Assembly: GCF_046630315.1 (NCBI RefSeq)
Contig: NZ_LQBD01000008.1
Location: forward strand, 70,327-134,326
Source of the DNA: Brucella anthropi_A
GTDB lineage: Bacteria > Pseudomonadota > Alphaproteobacteria > Rhizobiales > Rhizobiaceae
Length of the DNA: 64,000 bases
Direction: 5' to 3'
The translations under genes and the position numbers were made by a program. Numbering within the stretch: position 1 is the stretch's first letter; every line of letters begins with the position of its first letter. This document shows, one piece after another, positions 32,506 to 41,262 of the stretch. A model generated the notes under the pieces. That model saw only the letters and a list, made by a program, of their open reading frames with translations, made no database searches and was not told the DNA's origin.

Positions 32506-33582
32506 GTGTCCGCGCATAAGCCAGATTCCGGACAGGTTCGGGTTCAGGATGTCGAGGTGGTGGCACCGAATTTCAAGCGGCGCCTTTCCGGTGTCACATC
32601 GACAATCGTGCAGCTCATCCCCTTGCAGCGCGCGAAGGGCCTGAACATCGCCACGATGGGGCCGGGCCTGCCGGACACGCTTGCGCATCTGGGATGGGGC
32701 GCGCTCTGGTCCTTCTGGTCGAAGCCGCGGACGAAACCGTTCCGCATCTGGCATGCGCGGCGCAATATCGAAATGCTGGCCGGTATTTTCATGCGCGATG
32801 TGCTGCGCATGAAGCTGCGGCTGATCTTTACCTCGGCCGCACAGCGCCACCACAAGCCCTTTACCAAATGGCTGATCCGCCGCATGAATGCGGTGATTGC
32901 AACGAGCGGCCGTTCGGGAAGCTTTCTCGAAGTGCCGCACGATGTCATCATGCATGGCGTGGATTTGCAGCGGTTCCATCCGCCTTTCGGCGACGAGGAC
33001 AGTTTCGCGGCGTCGGGCCTCCCCGGAACATATGCCGTCGGCTGTTTCGGCCGCGTGCGTTCCTCCAAGGGAACGGACCTGTTTGTCGATGCGATGATCG
33101 CGCTCCTGCCGCAATATCCCGAATGGACGGCGATCATCACCGGCCGCACCACCGCGGAACACCAGTCTTTCGAAGATGCGCTGAAGGCGAAGATCGAAGC
33201 CGCCGGCCTGAAAGACCGCATCCTCATCCTGGGGGAAGTGCCCGATATCCGCATCTGGTATCGACGGCTGACGCTTTATGTTGCGCCTTCGCGCAATGAA
33301 GGTTTCGGGCTGACGCCGCTCGAGGCCATGGCCTCGCAAACGGCGGTCGTCGCCAGCGATGCGGGCGCCTATGCGGAAATGATCGTGGAGGGCACCGGAA
33401 CATCGGTTCCGGCTGGCGACGGCGAAGCCCTGCGCAAGGCGATCGAGCCCTATCTGGCCGATCCGGCGCTGGCCGAACGCGACGGCGAAAATGCGCTCGC
33501 GCATGTCCGCGCCGCCTTTCCGCTCGAAAAGGAAGCCGCTGCCATCAGCGGCGTCTATGCGCGCGTCTTCGCCGGGAAGTAA
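32506..33582 (+). CDS. wadC: LPS core glycosyltransferase, LpcC/WadC type
   Basis: 358-aa GT-B family 4 glycosyltransferase. C-terminal donor-binding half: AVGCFGRVRSSKGTDLFVDAM, VPDIRIWYRRLTLYVAPSRNEGFGLTPLEAMASQTAVVASDAGAYAEMI, with the E-G-F-G-L-T-P-x-E motif. In Rhizobium LpcC and Brucella WadC this protein adds core mannose to lipopolysaccharide; in Brucella wadC sits beside greA, as here. GTG start at 32506, 5 nt after greA, with no clear SD, so translation is probably coupled. Soluble or membrane-associated in the cytoplasm. The exact linkage is inferred. Confidence 0.75.
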   Translation: MSAHKPDSGQVRVQDVEVVAPNFKRRLSGVTSTIVQLIPLQRAKGLNIATMGPGLPDTLAHLGWGALWSFWSKPRTKPFRIWHARRNIEMLAGIFMRDVLRMKLRLIFTSAAQRHHKPFTKWLIRRMNAVIATSGRSGSFLEVPHDVIMHGVDLQRFHPPFGDEDSFAASGLPGTYAVGCFGRVRSSKGTDLFVDAMIALLPQYPEWTAIITGRTTAEHQSFEDALKAKIEAAGLKDRILILGEVPDIRIWYRRLTLYVAPSRNEGFGLTPLEAMASQTAVVASDAGAYAEMIVEGTGTSVPAGDGEALRKAIEPYLADPALAERDGENALAHVRAAFPLEKEAAAISGVYARVFAGK

Positions 33583-33612
33583 TCAATACCCCCGGCGCAA
33601 ACCGTCAAAATA

Positions 33613-34083
33613 TCAGAGAATCATCAGCGGTTCGTCCTTGACCGGACGAATGGTGAGCGCGGTGCGCACCGAATCCACATTGGGCGCGGCGGTCAGTTCC
33701 TCGATCACGAAGGTCTGGAACGTGTTAAGATCGCGCGCGACGCAATGGAGCAGGAAGTCGGATTCGCCCGAAACCATCCAGGCGCGGCGCACCAGCGGCC
33801 ATTGCTTGGTTTTCTCGGCAAACGCCTTGAGATCCGCATCGGCCTGACGGTGAAGCCCGACGGAGCAGAAAGCCACCAGATCCTGCCCGAGCGAATTGCC
33901 GTTGAGAATCGCGCGATAACCCCGGATGACGCCGCTTTCTTCCAGCTTGCGCACACGGCGAAGGCAGGGCGGCGCCGAAATGCCGACACGTTCGGCCAGT
34001 TCGACATTGGTGATGCGCCCGTTGTTCTGAAGCTCCCGAAGGATTTTCCAATCGATTTCATCCAGATCGGCCTTGATCGGCAT
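33613..34083 (-). CDS. Lrp/AsnC family transcriptional regulator
   Basis: 156 aa. N-terminal HTH DEIDWKILRELQNNGRITNVELAERVGISAPPCLRRVRKLEESGVIRGY is a textbook Lrp-type DNA-binding domain. A C-terminal RAM domain follows (ending SVRTALTIRPVKDEPLMIL). The start at 34081-34083 was chosen for GGAG 6 nt upstream. The same cluster order, lrp near trkH, trxB and vtlR, is found in classical Brucella. Target unknown, probably amino-acid metabolism. Confidence 0.93.
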   Translation of the reverse strand: MPIKADLDEIDWKILRELQNNGRITNVELAERVGISAPPCLRRVRKLEESGVIRGYRAILNGNSLGQDLVAFCSVGLHRQADADLKAFAEKTKQWPLVRRAWMVSGESDFLLHCVARDLNTFQTFVIEELTAAPNVDSVRTALTIRPVKDEPLMIL

Positions 34084-34199
34084 GCATGACTCCGCGCGCA
34101 AGGAAATTTCATTCCGGGGTAATTATAAAACATTCGTCGCCGTCGTGGCGCAATCTAATCCTGCTCATATCAAATGAAACAGGCGGATGTAAACTGCCT

Positions 34200-34249
34200 A
34201 CAGCATCGGCCCAAAAATCGGAATCGATTTTTGGAAAGCACGATGCTGT
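34200..34249. repeat. Palindromic repeat (ACAGCATCG type)
   Basis: ACAGCATCG and CGATGCTGT flank a core CCCAAAAATCGGAATCGATTTTTGG that is itself palindromic. Different consensus from modules A to D. It lies between lrp and trkH. Confidence 0.65.
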
Positions 34250-34260
34250 AAATTTAATAA

Positions 34261-34302
34261 GTTAGGGCGCCGTGCGTCCGAATGGACGCACGGCGCCCTA
34301 AC
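34261..34302. terminator. Perfect 19-bp hairpin after trkH
   Basis: GTTAGGGCGCCGTGCGTCC, a 4-nt GAAT loop and its exact complement, 6 bp from the trkH stop. No strong U-tract on either side; probably a transcript end or barrier. Confidence 0.7.
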
Positions 34303-34308
34303 ATTCCC

Positions 34309-35712
34309 TCAGCGTACCCAGAAAGCGCGAGTGAACAGGATATAGACCGTAACAAGCTCCAGACGCCCGACCAGCATCAGGAAGGACAGGACCCACAGGG
34401 CCGGGTCGCGGATGGTTGAAAAATTGCCGACGGGGCCGATCGTGTCGCCGAGGCCGGGGCCGACATTGGAAAGCGCGGTCAGGGAGCCGGTGAAGGCCGA
34501 AACGAAGTCGAGCCCGAGGGAGGCGAGCAGAACCGCCCCCGTGATGAGCGACGCACAATAGAGAAACAGGTAGAGCAGCACATTCTGGGCGATGTCGCCG
34601 GAGACTTCCGAGCTGCCGTACCGGATCTTGATGACGGCGTGGGGCATGATGAGGCGGGCGAGATTGGCCCGCGTCAGGCTCCACAGGATGATGAGGCGGT
34701 TCATCTTGATGCCGCCGGAGGTGGAGCCGGCGCAGCCGCCCAGAAACGAGGCGAGAAAGAAAATTCCGATCGCCGGCGGTCCCCAGAGCGAATAATCCTC
34801 CGTGGCATAGCCCGTCGTCGTCATGACGGACACGAAATGAAACGAGGCGGAAATCAGCGCTTCGCCGAACGGAATGTGGGAACCGAGCCGCAGAACCACC
34901 GCCAGCGCAAAGCTGAACCCGATGACGATGGTGAAGAACAGTTTCACCTGCGGATCGGCAAGCAGTTCCATACGGCGCGGCATGAAGGCCTTGATGTAAA
35001 GCACGAAGGGAAGCGCCGAAAGAGCCATGAAGATCGTGGACACGACCAGAAGAAGCTGGTTCCCCTGATAGAAGCCGATCGAGTTGTCATGCGTGGAAAA
35101 GCCCGCCGTGGCGACCGTGGTAAGACCATGATTGATCGCGTCGAACGTGCTCATGCCGACTGCGAAATAGGAAATGATGCAGGCCGCCGTCAGGCTGAGA
35201 TAGGCAAGCACGATGCCCAGCGCGATCTGGTTCATGCGCGGGAGGATTTTTTCCGACTTGTCGGAATTCTCCATGTGAAAAAGCGCAAGTCCGCCAGCCC
35301 GCAGCGAAGGCAGCATCAGAAGCGCCAGGCCGATAAAGCCGACGCCCCCGATCCAGCACAGAAGCGAGCGCCACAGCAGGATGCCGCGCTGCATGTTGTC
35401 GAGCCCGGTCAGCGCGGTCGCGCCTGTCGACGTCACCCCCGACATGGCCTCGAAGAATGCCGTCGCATAGCTGATCGGCAGATGCGAGAAATAAAGCGGG
35501 ATGGAACCCAGAAAGCTCGCGGTCAGCCACAGGCAGGCCGTGAGGAGGAAGCCCAGCCGCGGCGTGAAGCGCATGGTCTGGTTTTGCGTGGCAAGCAGGA
35601 TGAGCGTGGAAAGCGCGCCCGTCGTCGCGGCGGAGCGCACGAAGATCAGCCAGTCGTCGCTTCCATCGCGCAGGTCGATTGCCGCTGGCAGAAGCATGGC
35701 AGCAGCCATCAA
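34309..35712 (-). CDS. trkH: Potassium uptake protein TrkH family
   Basis: 467 aa from the first possible TTG/ATG. Inner-membrane K+ channel/transporter subunit gated by TrkA. Four pore-like repeats are visible; selectivity-filter motifs are AMSGVTSTGATAL, NHGLTTVATAGFSTHD, FVSVMTTTGYATEDY and GSLTALSNVGPG. The annotated start is not supported by an SD. The frame stays open upstream, adding TVANICARFGLL-like residues, back to an ATT at 35752-35754 preceded by GGAG at 9 nt, with a stop above it. Confidence 0.93.
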   Translation of the reverse strand: MMAAAMLLPAAIDLRDGSDDWLIFVRSAATTGALSTLILLATQNQTMRFTPRLGFLLTACLWLTASFLGSIPLYFSHLPISYATAFFEAMSGVTSTGATALTGLDNMQRGILLWRSLLCWIGGVGFIGLALLMLPSLRAGGLALFHMENSDKSEKILPRMNQIALGIVLAYLSLTAACIISYFAVGMSTFDAINHGLTTVATAGFSTHDNSIGFYQGNQLLLVVSTIFMALSALPFVLYIKAFMPRRMELLADPQVKLFFTIVIGFSFALAVVLRLGSHIPFGEALISASFHFVSVMTTTGYATEDYSLWGPPAIGIFFLASFLGGCAGSTSGGIKMNRLIILWSLTRANLARLIMPHAVIKIRYGSSEVSGDIAQNVLLYLFLYCASLITGAVLLASLGLDFVSAFTGSLTALSNVGPGLGDTIGPVGNFSTIRDPALWVLSFLMLVGRLELVTVYILFTRAFWVR

Positions 35713-35936
35713 GAGGCCGAAACGCGCGCAGATATTGGCGACTGTCTTGTAAATGGCTGCCGGCTCCGGGGTTGGGCAAGGGATAGCGTGTGTGCTGCCT
35801 GTTTAGCGTGAGATCGATCCACCCGCAATGTGTGGCTGTCAAAGGCCTTGCTTAAAGATCACAAGCTGTGGCTAAACCACAGCAAATCCCTGTGGAACCT
35901 TGCAAAGATCCGGGGGCAGACCTACCTTGGCCATAA

Positions 35937-35963
35937 TGTCGGGACATTGTCCGAATGGGACAA
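35937..35963. promoter_or_regulatory. Two adjacent palindromes upstream of trxB
   Basis: TGTCGGGACA (35937-35946) and TTGTCC-GAATG-GGACAA (35947-35963) lie in the trkH/trxB divergent gap. The repeated GTCC/GGAC half-sites suggest a regulator site, but the regulator is not identified. The remaining gap 35755-36138 holds no gene. Confidence 0.4.
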
Positions 35964-36138
35964 GGGAGCGATTCTGGTGGGTCGAGGTCCGCCGATTTAA
36001 ATCGATTTTAGAGTACGCCCCAAAAGCGTGGAACGGTTTTGGACACGGTGGCTCAGGAACAAATGTGCGAAAACAGCCCTTTGGAGCGCTGGTCTGGCCA
36101 TGTCAGGCGCGACGCGCTCCGGGACCGGAGAGGAATTC

Positions 36139-37113
36139 ATGTCACAGCGTCACGCGCCAGTCATCGTCATCGGCTCAGGCCCTGCCGGTTATACTGCGGC
36201 GATCTATGCTGCCCGCGCCATGCTGAAACCCATCGTCATTGCCGGGTTGCAGCAGGGTGGCCAGCTGATGATCACCACCGATGTGGAAAACTATCCGGGC
36301 TATGCCGAGCCGGTGCAGGGGCCCTGGATGATGGACCAGATGGCGACGCAGGCGCAGAATGTCGGCGCTGAAATCGTCCATGACATCATCACCGAGGTCG
36401 AAACCACGGCGCGGCCTTTCCGCCTGAAGGGCGATTCCGGCACGATCTATACCTGCGATGCGCTGATTATCGCGACGGGCGCGCAGGCCAAGTGGCTTGG
36501 CCTCGACAGCGAACAGACCTTCATGGGCGGCGGCGTTTCGGCCTGCGCGACCTGTGACGGTTTCTTCTATCGCGGCAAGGATGTGGTCGTCGTCGGCGGC
36601 GGCAATACCGCCGTCGAGGAAGCGCTTTATCTGTCGCATATCGCCAAAAGCGTGACGGTCGTGCATCGCCGCGACGGTTTCCGCGCGGAAAAGATCATGC
36701 AGGACCGCCTGCTTGCGCGCCAGAATGTCTCCGTGGTGTGGAACAGCGTGATCGACGAAATCCTCGGCACCGAGGCAAAGCCGCCCATGGGCGCAACCGT
36801 GACCGGCGTGCGGCTCAAGAATGTCGTGACGGGCGAGACGCAGGAACGCGATACGCATGGCGTTTTTGTCGCCATCGGCCACGCACCCGCGGTTTCTTTG
36901 TTCGAGGGCAAACTCAGGCAGAAGCCGAACGGCTATCTGTGGACCGCGCCCGATTCGACGGCCACCGACGTTCCGGGCATTTTCGCCGCGGGCGACGTCA
37001 CGGACGATATTTATCGTCAGGCCGTGACTGCCGCCGGCATGGGGTGCATGGCGGCTCTCGAAGCCGAGCGCTGGCTCGCTGCACAGGAACCGCTGCACGA
37101 AGCCGCGGAATAG
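36139..37113 (+). CDS. trxB: Thioredoxin-disulfide reductase
   Basis: 324-aa FAD/NADPH flavoenzyme keeping thioredoxin reduced. FAD motif VIVIGSGPAGYTAAIYAARA at residues 8-27, redox-active site CATCDG at about 134-139, NADPH motif VVVVGGGNTAVEEALYL, and the C-terminal FAD motif GIFAAGDVTDDIYRQAVTAAGMG. The start at 36139 follows GGAGAGGAATTC. Directly upstream of vtlR, the same pairing as lsrB-trxB in Sinorhizobium. Confidence 0.98.
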   Translation: MSQRHAPVIVIGSGPAGYTAAIYAARAMLKPIVIAGLQQGGQLMITTDVENYPGYAEPVQGPWMMDQMATQAQNVGAEIVHDIITEVETTARPFRLKGDSGTIYTCDALIIATGAQAKWLGLDSEQTFMGGGVSACATCDGFFYRGKDVVVVGGGNTAVEEALYLSHIAKSVTVVHRRDGFRAEKIMQDRLLARQNVSVVWNSVIDEILGTEAKPPMGATVTGVRLKNVVTGETQERDTHGVFVAIGHAPAVSLFEGKLRQKPNGYLWTAPDSTATDVPGIFAAGDVTDDIYRQAVTAAGMGCMAALEAERWLAAQEPLHEAAE

Positions 37114-37187
37114 GGCATTTCCAAGCCAGGACTGTGAGGCGGCTTTGTGTGAGGCAAATGCGGTGGAAACAATGAGAGGGAATAGCC

Positions 37188-38093
37188 GTGGTCGCACCGC
37201 TCGACTGGGATAAATTGCGCATTTTTCATGCTGCGGCTGAGGCCGGGTCGTTCACCCACGCGGCCCAGACATTGCATCTGTCGCAATCGGCTATCTCGCG
37301 TCAGGTCAGCGCGCTGGAGCAGGATGTCGGCGTTCCGCTGTTCCATCGCCATGCGCGCGGCCTGATCCTGACCGAGCAGGGCGAAACGCTTTACCGCACG
37401 GCGCATGACGTGCTGATGAAGCTCGAAAATGTGCGCTCGAAGCTGGCCGAGAGCAAGGAAAAGCCGACAGGCCGCCTGCGCGTGACGACGACCGTTGGCC
37501 TCGGTTCCGGCTGGCTGATCGAGCGCATTCAGGAATTCGTCGAGCTTTATCCCGATATCCAGCTCCAGCTCATCCTCGACAATGAGGAACTCGACCTGAC
37601 GATGCGCCATGCCGATTGCGCCATCCGCCTGCGGCAGCCGCAGCAGCCGGACCTGATCCAGCGCCGCCTGTTCACAGTGCATATGCATGTCTACGCATCG
37701 GCCGGATATGTTTCGAAATATGGCAAGCTGAATTCGATCGACGAGATCGACCAGCACCGCGTCGTCACCTTCGGCGAACCGGCGCCCAGCTATCTGACGG
37801 GCCTCAACTGGCTCGAAATCGCCGGGCGCACCGATGGAAGCTCGCGCATCCCGGTCTTGCAGGTGAACAATCTTCTGTCGATTCGCCGCGCCGTGCAGCG
37901 TGGCGTCGGTCTTGCGGTTCTGCCCGACTATATGGCCGACAAGGAATCCGGTCTGGTGCAGCTTTTGCCCGAACTGGAGGAAATACCCTCCTTCGATACG
38001 TTCTTCTGCTATCCGGAAGCCTTGAAGAACTCCGCCAAACTGCATGCCTTCCGCGATTTCCTGTTCTCCAAGGCCCGCAACTGGACCTATTGA
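37188..38093 (+). CDS. vtlR: LysR-type regulator VtlR/LsrB
   Basis: 301 aa. N-terminal HTH LDWDKLRIFHAAAEAGSFTHAAQTLHLSQSAISRQVSALEQDVGVPLFHRHARGL, then a LysR effector domain. In Brucella VtlR sits beside trxB and activates small RNA and small-protein genes needed for virulence; in Sinorhizobium the homologue LsrB controls redox response. The GTG start at 37188 is preceded by AGAGGG at 8 nt. An AbcR-type sRNA lies downstream at 38413. Assignment rests on position and sequence. Confidence 0.88.
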   Translation: MVAPLDWDKLRIFHAAAEAGSFTHAAQTLHLSQSAISRQVSALEQDVGVPLFHRHARGLILTEQGETLYRTAHDVLMKLENVRSKLAESKEKPTGRLRVTTTVGLGSGWLIERIQEFVELYPDIQLQLILDNEELDLTMRHADCAIRLRQPQQPDLIQRRLFTVHMHVYASAGYVSKYGKLNSIDEIDQHRVVTFGEPAPSYLTGLNWLEIAGRTDGSSRIPVLQVNNLLSIRRAVQRGVGLAVLPDYMADKESGLVQLLPELEEIPSFDTFFCYPEALKNSAKLHAFRDFLFSKARNWTY

Positions 38094-38377
38094 TCGCCGC
38101 TTGCGACATGTTCCAGGGCCGCGCTGATTGCCAGCGCGGCCTTTTGCTTTTGCGATATCCGGCCTGCCATCAGGACAGGGGCGTGGCTGAAAGGGAGGGG
38201 TGATTTGCCAAATTTGCGGGCATCATTGCCTTGCCGTTGCCCATGCTTTAGGCGGCTAATCTGCACATTATAATATTACAAAGCAGCCGCTATGCTTCTA
38301 AGTCATTGTTTTTAAATTGGTTTTAGGCTAAAGTCAGTCATGCGTAAAACGCATGGCTGCATTGCGCCAAAATCCCA

Positions 38378-38406
38378 TTGCAAAAACAATGGGCAGGAGG
38401 CATATA
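38378..38406 (+). promoter_or_regulatory. Promoter of the AbcR-type sRNA
   Basis: TTGCAA (38378-38383), a 17-nt spacer and CATATA (38401-38406). The 120 bp upstream are AT-rich and could hold LysR-type sites; VtlR is the likely activator by analogy. Confidence 0.6.
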
Positions 38407-38412
38407 AAGATC

Positions 38413-38527
38413 ATCTCAGCGCTGCGTTTCCTCCTCCCATTTGCGCAGGCTGAGTGTTCCCCTCTGGAGGTTTGCCTCAAAGGCACCTTCAAAACTCAAA
38501 GCCAGACATTTGTCTGGCTTTTTTTTT
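38413..38527 (+). ncRNA. abcR2: AbcR-family (alpha-r15) small RNA, probably AbcR2
   Basis: About 115 nt. Hairpin 1 CTCAGC-G-CTGCG ... CGCAG-G-CTGAG (38416-38453) exposes a CTCCTCCC loop, hairpin 2 pairs GAGGT...GCC with GGC...ACCTT (38467-38490), and the terminator AGCCAGAC/GTCTGGCT ends in nine T. C-rich anti-Shine-Dalgarno loops are a hallmark of AbcR sRNAs, which repress ABC-transporter mRNAs with Hfq. Location next to vtlR fits the known relationship of VtlR to AbcR2. Whether this is AbcR1 or AbcR2 rests on position only. Confidence 0.75.
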
Positions 38528-38569
38528 GGCTTTTTCGCCAAGCTGCCCTTTCCCGGAAACCTGGACACG

Positions 38570-38592
38570 AAAAAGGGGCCTTTCGGCCCCTT
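38570..38592 (-). terminator. Intrinsic terminator of aspartate aminotransferase
   Basis: On the minus strand AAGGGGCC-GAAA-GGCCCCTT is followed by TTTCG and T residues, about 95 bp after the gene stop. Confidence 0.8.
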
Positions 38593-38640
38593 GGTCATTT
38601 CGATCTGATCGGATCAGCGCTTTAATCCTTTGTTTCGACG

Positions 38641-38690
38641 CGCATCTTGCCCGAAAAGTGTTTCACACTTTTGGCTCGAAAATGCTCTAA
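38641..38690. repeat. Dispersed repeat, module D variant
   Basis: CGCATCTTGCCCGAAAAGTG ... CACTTTTGGCTCGAAAATGCTC. Its end overlaps the stop codon of the aspartate aminotransferase gene (38687-38689). Confidence 0.7.
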
Positions 38691-39889
38691 CGCAGGCTGG
38701 CGCAGAAGCGCTGGATGCGGGTGCAGGCTTCTTCGAGAAGCGCATCCGACGTTGCATAGGAAATGCGGAAGTTCGGTCCAAGGCCGAATGCCGAACCGTG
38801 AACGACCGCCACGCCTTCGGCTTCCAGCAGTTCGGTGACGAAGTCTTCGTCGGTCTCGATGACCTTGCCTGCTTCCGTCTTCTTGCCGATCAGCTCGGCG
38901 CAGGACGGGTAGACATAGAAAGCACCTTCCGGCGTCGGGCACTGGATGCCCTTGGCCTGATTGAGCATCGACACGACCAGATCGCGGCGCGCCTGGAAAA
39001 TCTTCTTGTTTTCCGGGATGAAATCCTGCGTGCCGTTGAGCGCTTCGACCGCGGCCCATTGCGCGATGGAGCAGGCGCCGGAGGTCTGCTGACCCTGCAC
39101 CATATCCATGGCCTTGATGAGCTGCAACGGGCCTGCAGCGTAACCGATACGCCAGCCGGTCATGGCATAGGCCTTCGACACGCCGTTCATGGTGAGCGTG
39201 CGGTCGTAAAGCGAAGGCTCGACCTGGGCAGGGGTGGTGAAGACGAAATCGCCATAGACCAGATGCTCATACATGTCGTCGGTCAGGATCCAGACATGCG
39301 GATGACGCACCAGAACATCGGTCAGGGACTTCAGTTCCGTTTCCGTATAGGCCGCGCCGGTCGGGTTCGACGGCGAGTTGAAGATCAGCCACTTGGTCTT
39401 CGGCGTGATGGCCTTTTCCAGATCGGCGGCGGTCAGCTTGAAATTGTCTTCGATCTTCGTGTTGATAAAGACCGGGGTGCCGCCATTGATCGCGACCATT
39501 TCAGGATAGCTGACCCAGTAGGGGGCGGGAATGATGACTTCATCGCCGGGGTTCAGCGTCGCCATGAAGGCGTTGAACAGAATCTGCTTGCCGCCGGTGC
39601 CGACGATGGTCTGTTCCGGCTTGTAGTCGAGGCCGTTTTCACGCTTGAACTTGGCAACGATGGCCTGGCGCAGTTCCGGGATGCCGGAAATCGGCGTGTA
39701 TTTCGTTTCGCCGCGGTTGATCGCGTCGATGGCAGCCTGCTTGATATTTTCCGGCGTGTCGAAGTCGGGCTCGCCCGCGCCAAGACCGATCACGTCCTTG
39801 CCCTTGGCTTTCAGTTCACGTGCTTTCTGGCTGACCGCGATGGTCGCGGATGGCTTTACACGGGAAAGGGCGTCGGCGAGAAATGCCAT
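38687..39889 (-). CDS. aatA: Aspartate aminotransferase (class I/II)
   Basis: 400 aa. PLP enzyme interconverting aspartate and oxaloacetate with glutamate; family I-gamma type. Hallmarks: LGAGEPDFDTPENIKQAAIDAINRGETKYTPISGIPELRQAI, the PLP Lys region SKAYAMTGWRIGYAAGP, and terminal LEEACTRIQRFC. The start at 39887-39889 follows GGAGATCTATC; a longer frame has no SD. The stop codon lies inside a dispersed repeat. Confidence 0.96.
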   Translation of the reverse strand: MAFLADALSRVKPSATIAVSQKARELKAKGKDVIGLGAGEPDFDTPENIKQAAIDAINRGETKYTPISGIPELRQAIVAKFKRENGLDYKPEQTIVGTGGKQILFNAFMATLNPGDEVIIPAPYWVSYPEMVAINGGTPVFINTKIEDNFKLTAADLEKAITPKTKWLIFNSPSNPTGAAYTETELKSLTDVLVRHPHVWILTDDMYEHLVYGDFVFTTPAQVEPSLYDRTLTMNGVSKAYAMTGWRIGYAAGPLQLIKAMDMVQGQQTSGACSIAQWAAVEALNGTQDFIPENKKIFQARRDLVVSMLNQAKGIQCPTPEGAFYVYPSCAELIGKKTEAGKVIETDEDFVTELLEAEGVAVVHGSAFGLGPNFRISYATSDALLEEACTRIQRFCASLR

Positions 39890-40190
39890 GATAGATCTCC
39901 ATAGATGGCAGGCTCTGTTAACCGGCACCGGTCGCGGTCCGGTTTTGCGGATTTTCTATGTCCCATCGGCGCGGGAAGCGCAACAGAAGGATTGTGATTT
40001 CATCGGCAATTGCCGGATTTCGCAAAAATGTGTTGCCAAAACGAACAGATTGATCAGCCATGCTGACATATCAACGCAAAAAACTGATCGGACGGGCGAT
40101 GTTGCGCTTTATGCCGGGCGGCGGAGCGTGCATTGTAGCAGCCATGCTGCATGGTTCTCAAGGCGCCATGCGGATATGGGAGGAACGATC

Positions 40191-40673
40191 ATGACAATGA
40201 GTTTTCAGCTGCTCGTTCTGCTGACCGCCTGGGGAAGCGCGATCACGGGCGGCATCTTCTATGCGTTCTCAAGTTTTGTGATGGCGGCGCTGGCGCGCAT
40301 TCCGGCCAGTGCGGGCATGGCGGCGATGCAGTCGATCAATATCACCGTCCTCAATGGCACGTTCTTTGCCGCCTTTTTCGGAACGGCGATCCTGTGTCTC
40401 GTCATCATCATTTGCGGCTTGATGGGGCTTGGCGGCCTGTCGAAATGGGCGATGATCGGCGCGGCCATCTATCTCGTCGGCACGATCGGCGTCACGATCG
40501 CCCTCAATGTGCCGCTGAACGACCAGCTCGCGGCACTGGATGCCAATGCCGCCGCTTCGTCGGATGTCTGGCTCGCCTATGTCCGCGACTGGACCCTGTG
40601 GAATCATGTCCGCACCGTGGCGGCGCTGATCGCGGCCCTTGTGCTGGGGGTAAGCGCGCTGGCAAAGGTTTGA
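40191..40673 (+). CDS. DUF1772 anthrone oxygenase-like membrane protein
   Basis: 160 aa, four TM helices, beginning MTMSFQLLVLLTAWGSAITGGIFYAFSSFVMAALARIPA. The G-G-x-F-x-A-F-S-x-F motif and an N-x-x-N-Q/D region (NVPLNDQLAALD) followed by a W-x-x-W-N-H-x-R-T motif (DWTLWNHVRTVAAL) are the family signature. The start at 40191 is preceded by GGGAGGAACGATC. A role in quinone-like substrate oxidation is suggested by fungal relatives but unproven here. Confidence 0.92.
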   Translation: MTMSFQLLVLLTAWGSAITGGIFYAFSSFVMAALARIPASAGMAAMQSINITVLNGTFFAAFFGTAILCLVIIICGLMGLGGLSKWAMIGAAIYLVGTIGVTIALNVPLNDQLAALDANAAASSDVWLAYVRDWTLWNHVRTVAALIAALVLGVSALAKV

Positions 40674-40691
40674 GCAAAAAACAGACAAATA

Positions 40692-40719
40692 AAAAGGCGG
40701 GCCTGACGACCCGCCTTTT
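40692..40719. terminator. Bidirectional terminator
   Basis: AAAAGGCGGG and CCCGCCTTTT flank an 8-nt loop between the plus-strand DUF1772 gene and the minus-strand cold-shock gene. Confidence 0.85.
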
Positions 40720-40738
40720 CCATGCCTTGCGGCAAAAC

Positions 40739-40948
40739 TTATGCTGCGACGAGGTTGTCGGCAGACGAACGGCCCGAACGACGGTCCTGAACGATTTCGT
40801 ACGAAACCTTCTGGCCTTCATCGAGCGTGGCAAGGCCAGCGCGCTGAACGGCGGAAATGTGAACGAAAACGTCCGTGCCGCCCTGGTCAGGCTGGATGAA
40901 GCCGAAGCCCTTGGTCGTGTTGAACCACTTAACTGTTCCCGTAGCCAT
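40739..40948 (-). CDS. Cold shock protein
   Basis: 69 aa with RNP1 KGFGFIQP at about 14-21 and RNP2 VFVHIS at 27-32, starting MATGTVKWFNTTKGFG. More canonical than the paralogue at 21467. An SD-like AAAGGAAT sits 6-8 nt upstream of ATG 40948. Monocistronic, with the 40692 terminator. Confidence 0.95.
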   Translation of the reverse strand: MATGTVKWFNTTKGFGFIQPDQGGTDVFVHISAVQRAGLATLDEGQKVSYEIVQDRRSGRSSADNLVAA

Positions 40949-41185
40949 GGGAAATTCCTTTGTAACATTAGTAGTCGTGTAGTCCGTATGCTTCGCACAC
41001 GTCCCTGTGGATCGAATTTATGGACAGGAGATCGTCAGGAAGCACGGCTGGCCGCACGGGTCGCAAAGTCACTCGACCGAAAAATCGATGCACCGACTAT
41101 ATGCGACAAATTTGACCAATACAAGCCAGCTGCACTGCCAGCTTGAACGCATTTTGATCTAGCTGGATCGGGCCGGTCTTTTTCG

Positions 41186-41230
41186 GCATGTCTTCGTCCC
41201 GAAACCGCTTTCCGCTTTCGGGAGACATGT
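41186..41230. repeat. Dispersed repeat, module B
   Basis: GCATGTC ... GACATGT with a CGAAACCGCTTTCCG core. It lies in the gap between the cold-shock and Nudix genes (40949-41262), which contains no other gene apart from the cold-shock promoter region. Confidence 0.65.
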
Positions 41231-41262
41231 TCCAGAGTGGTACGCATTTCCGATTGGCCATG

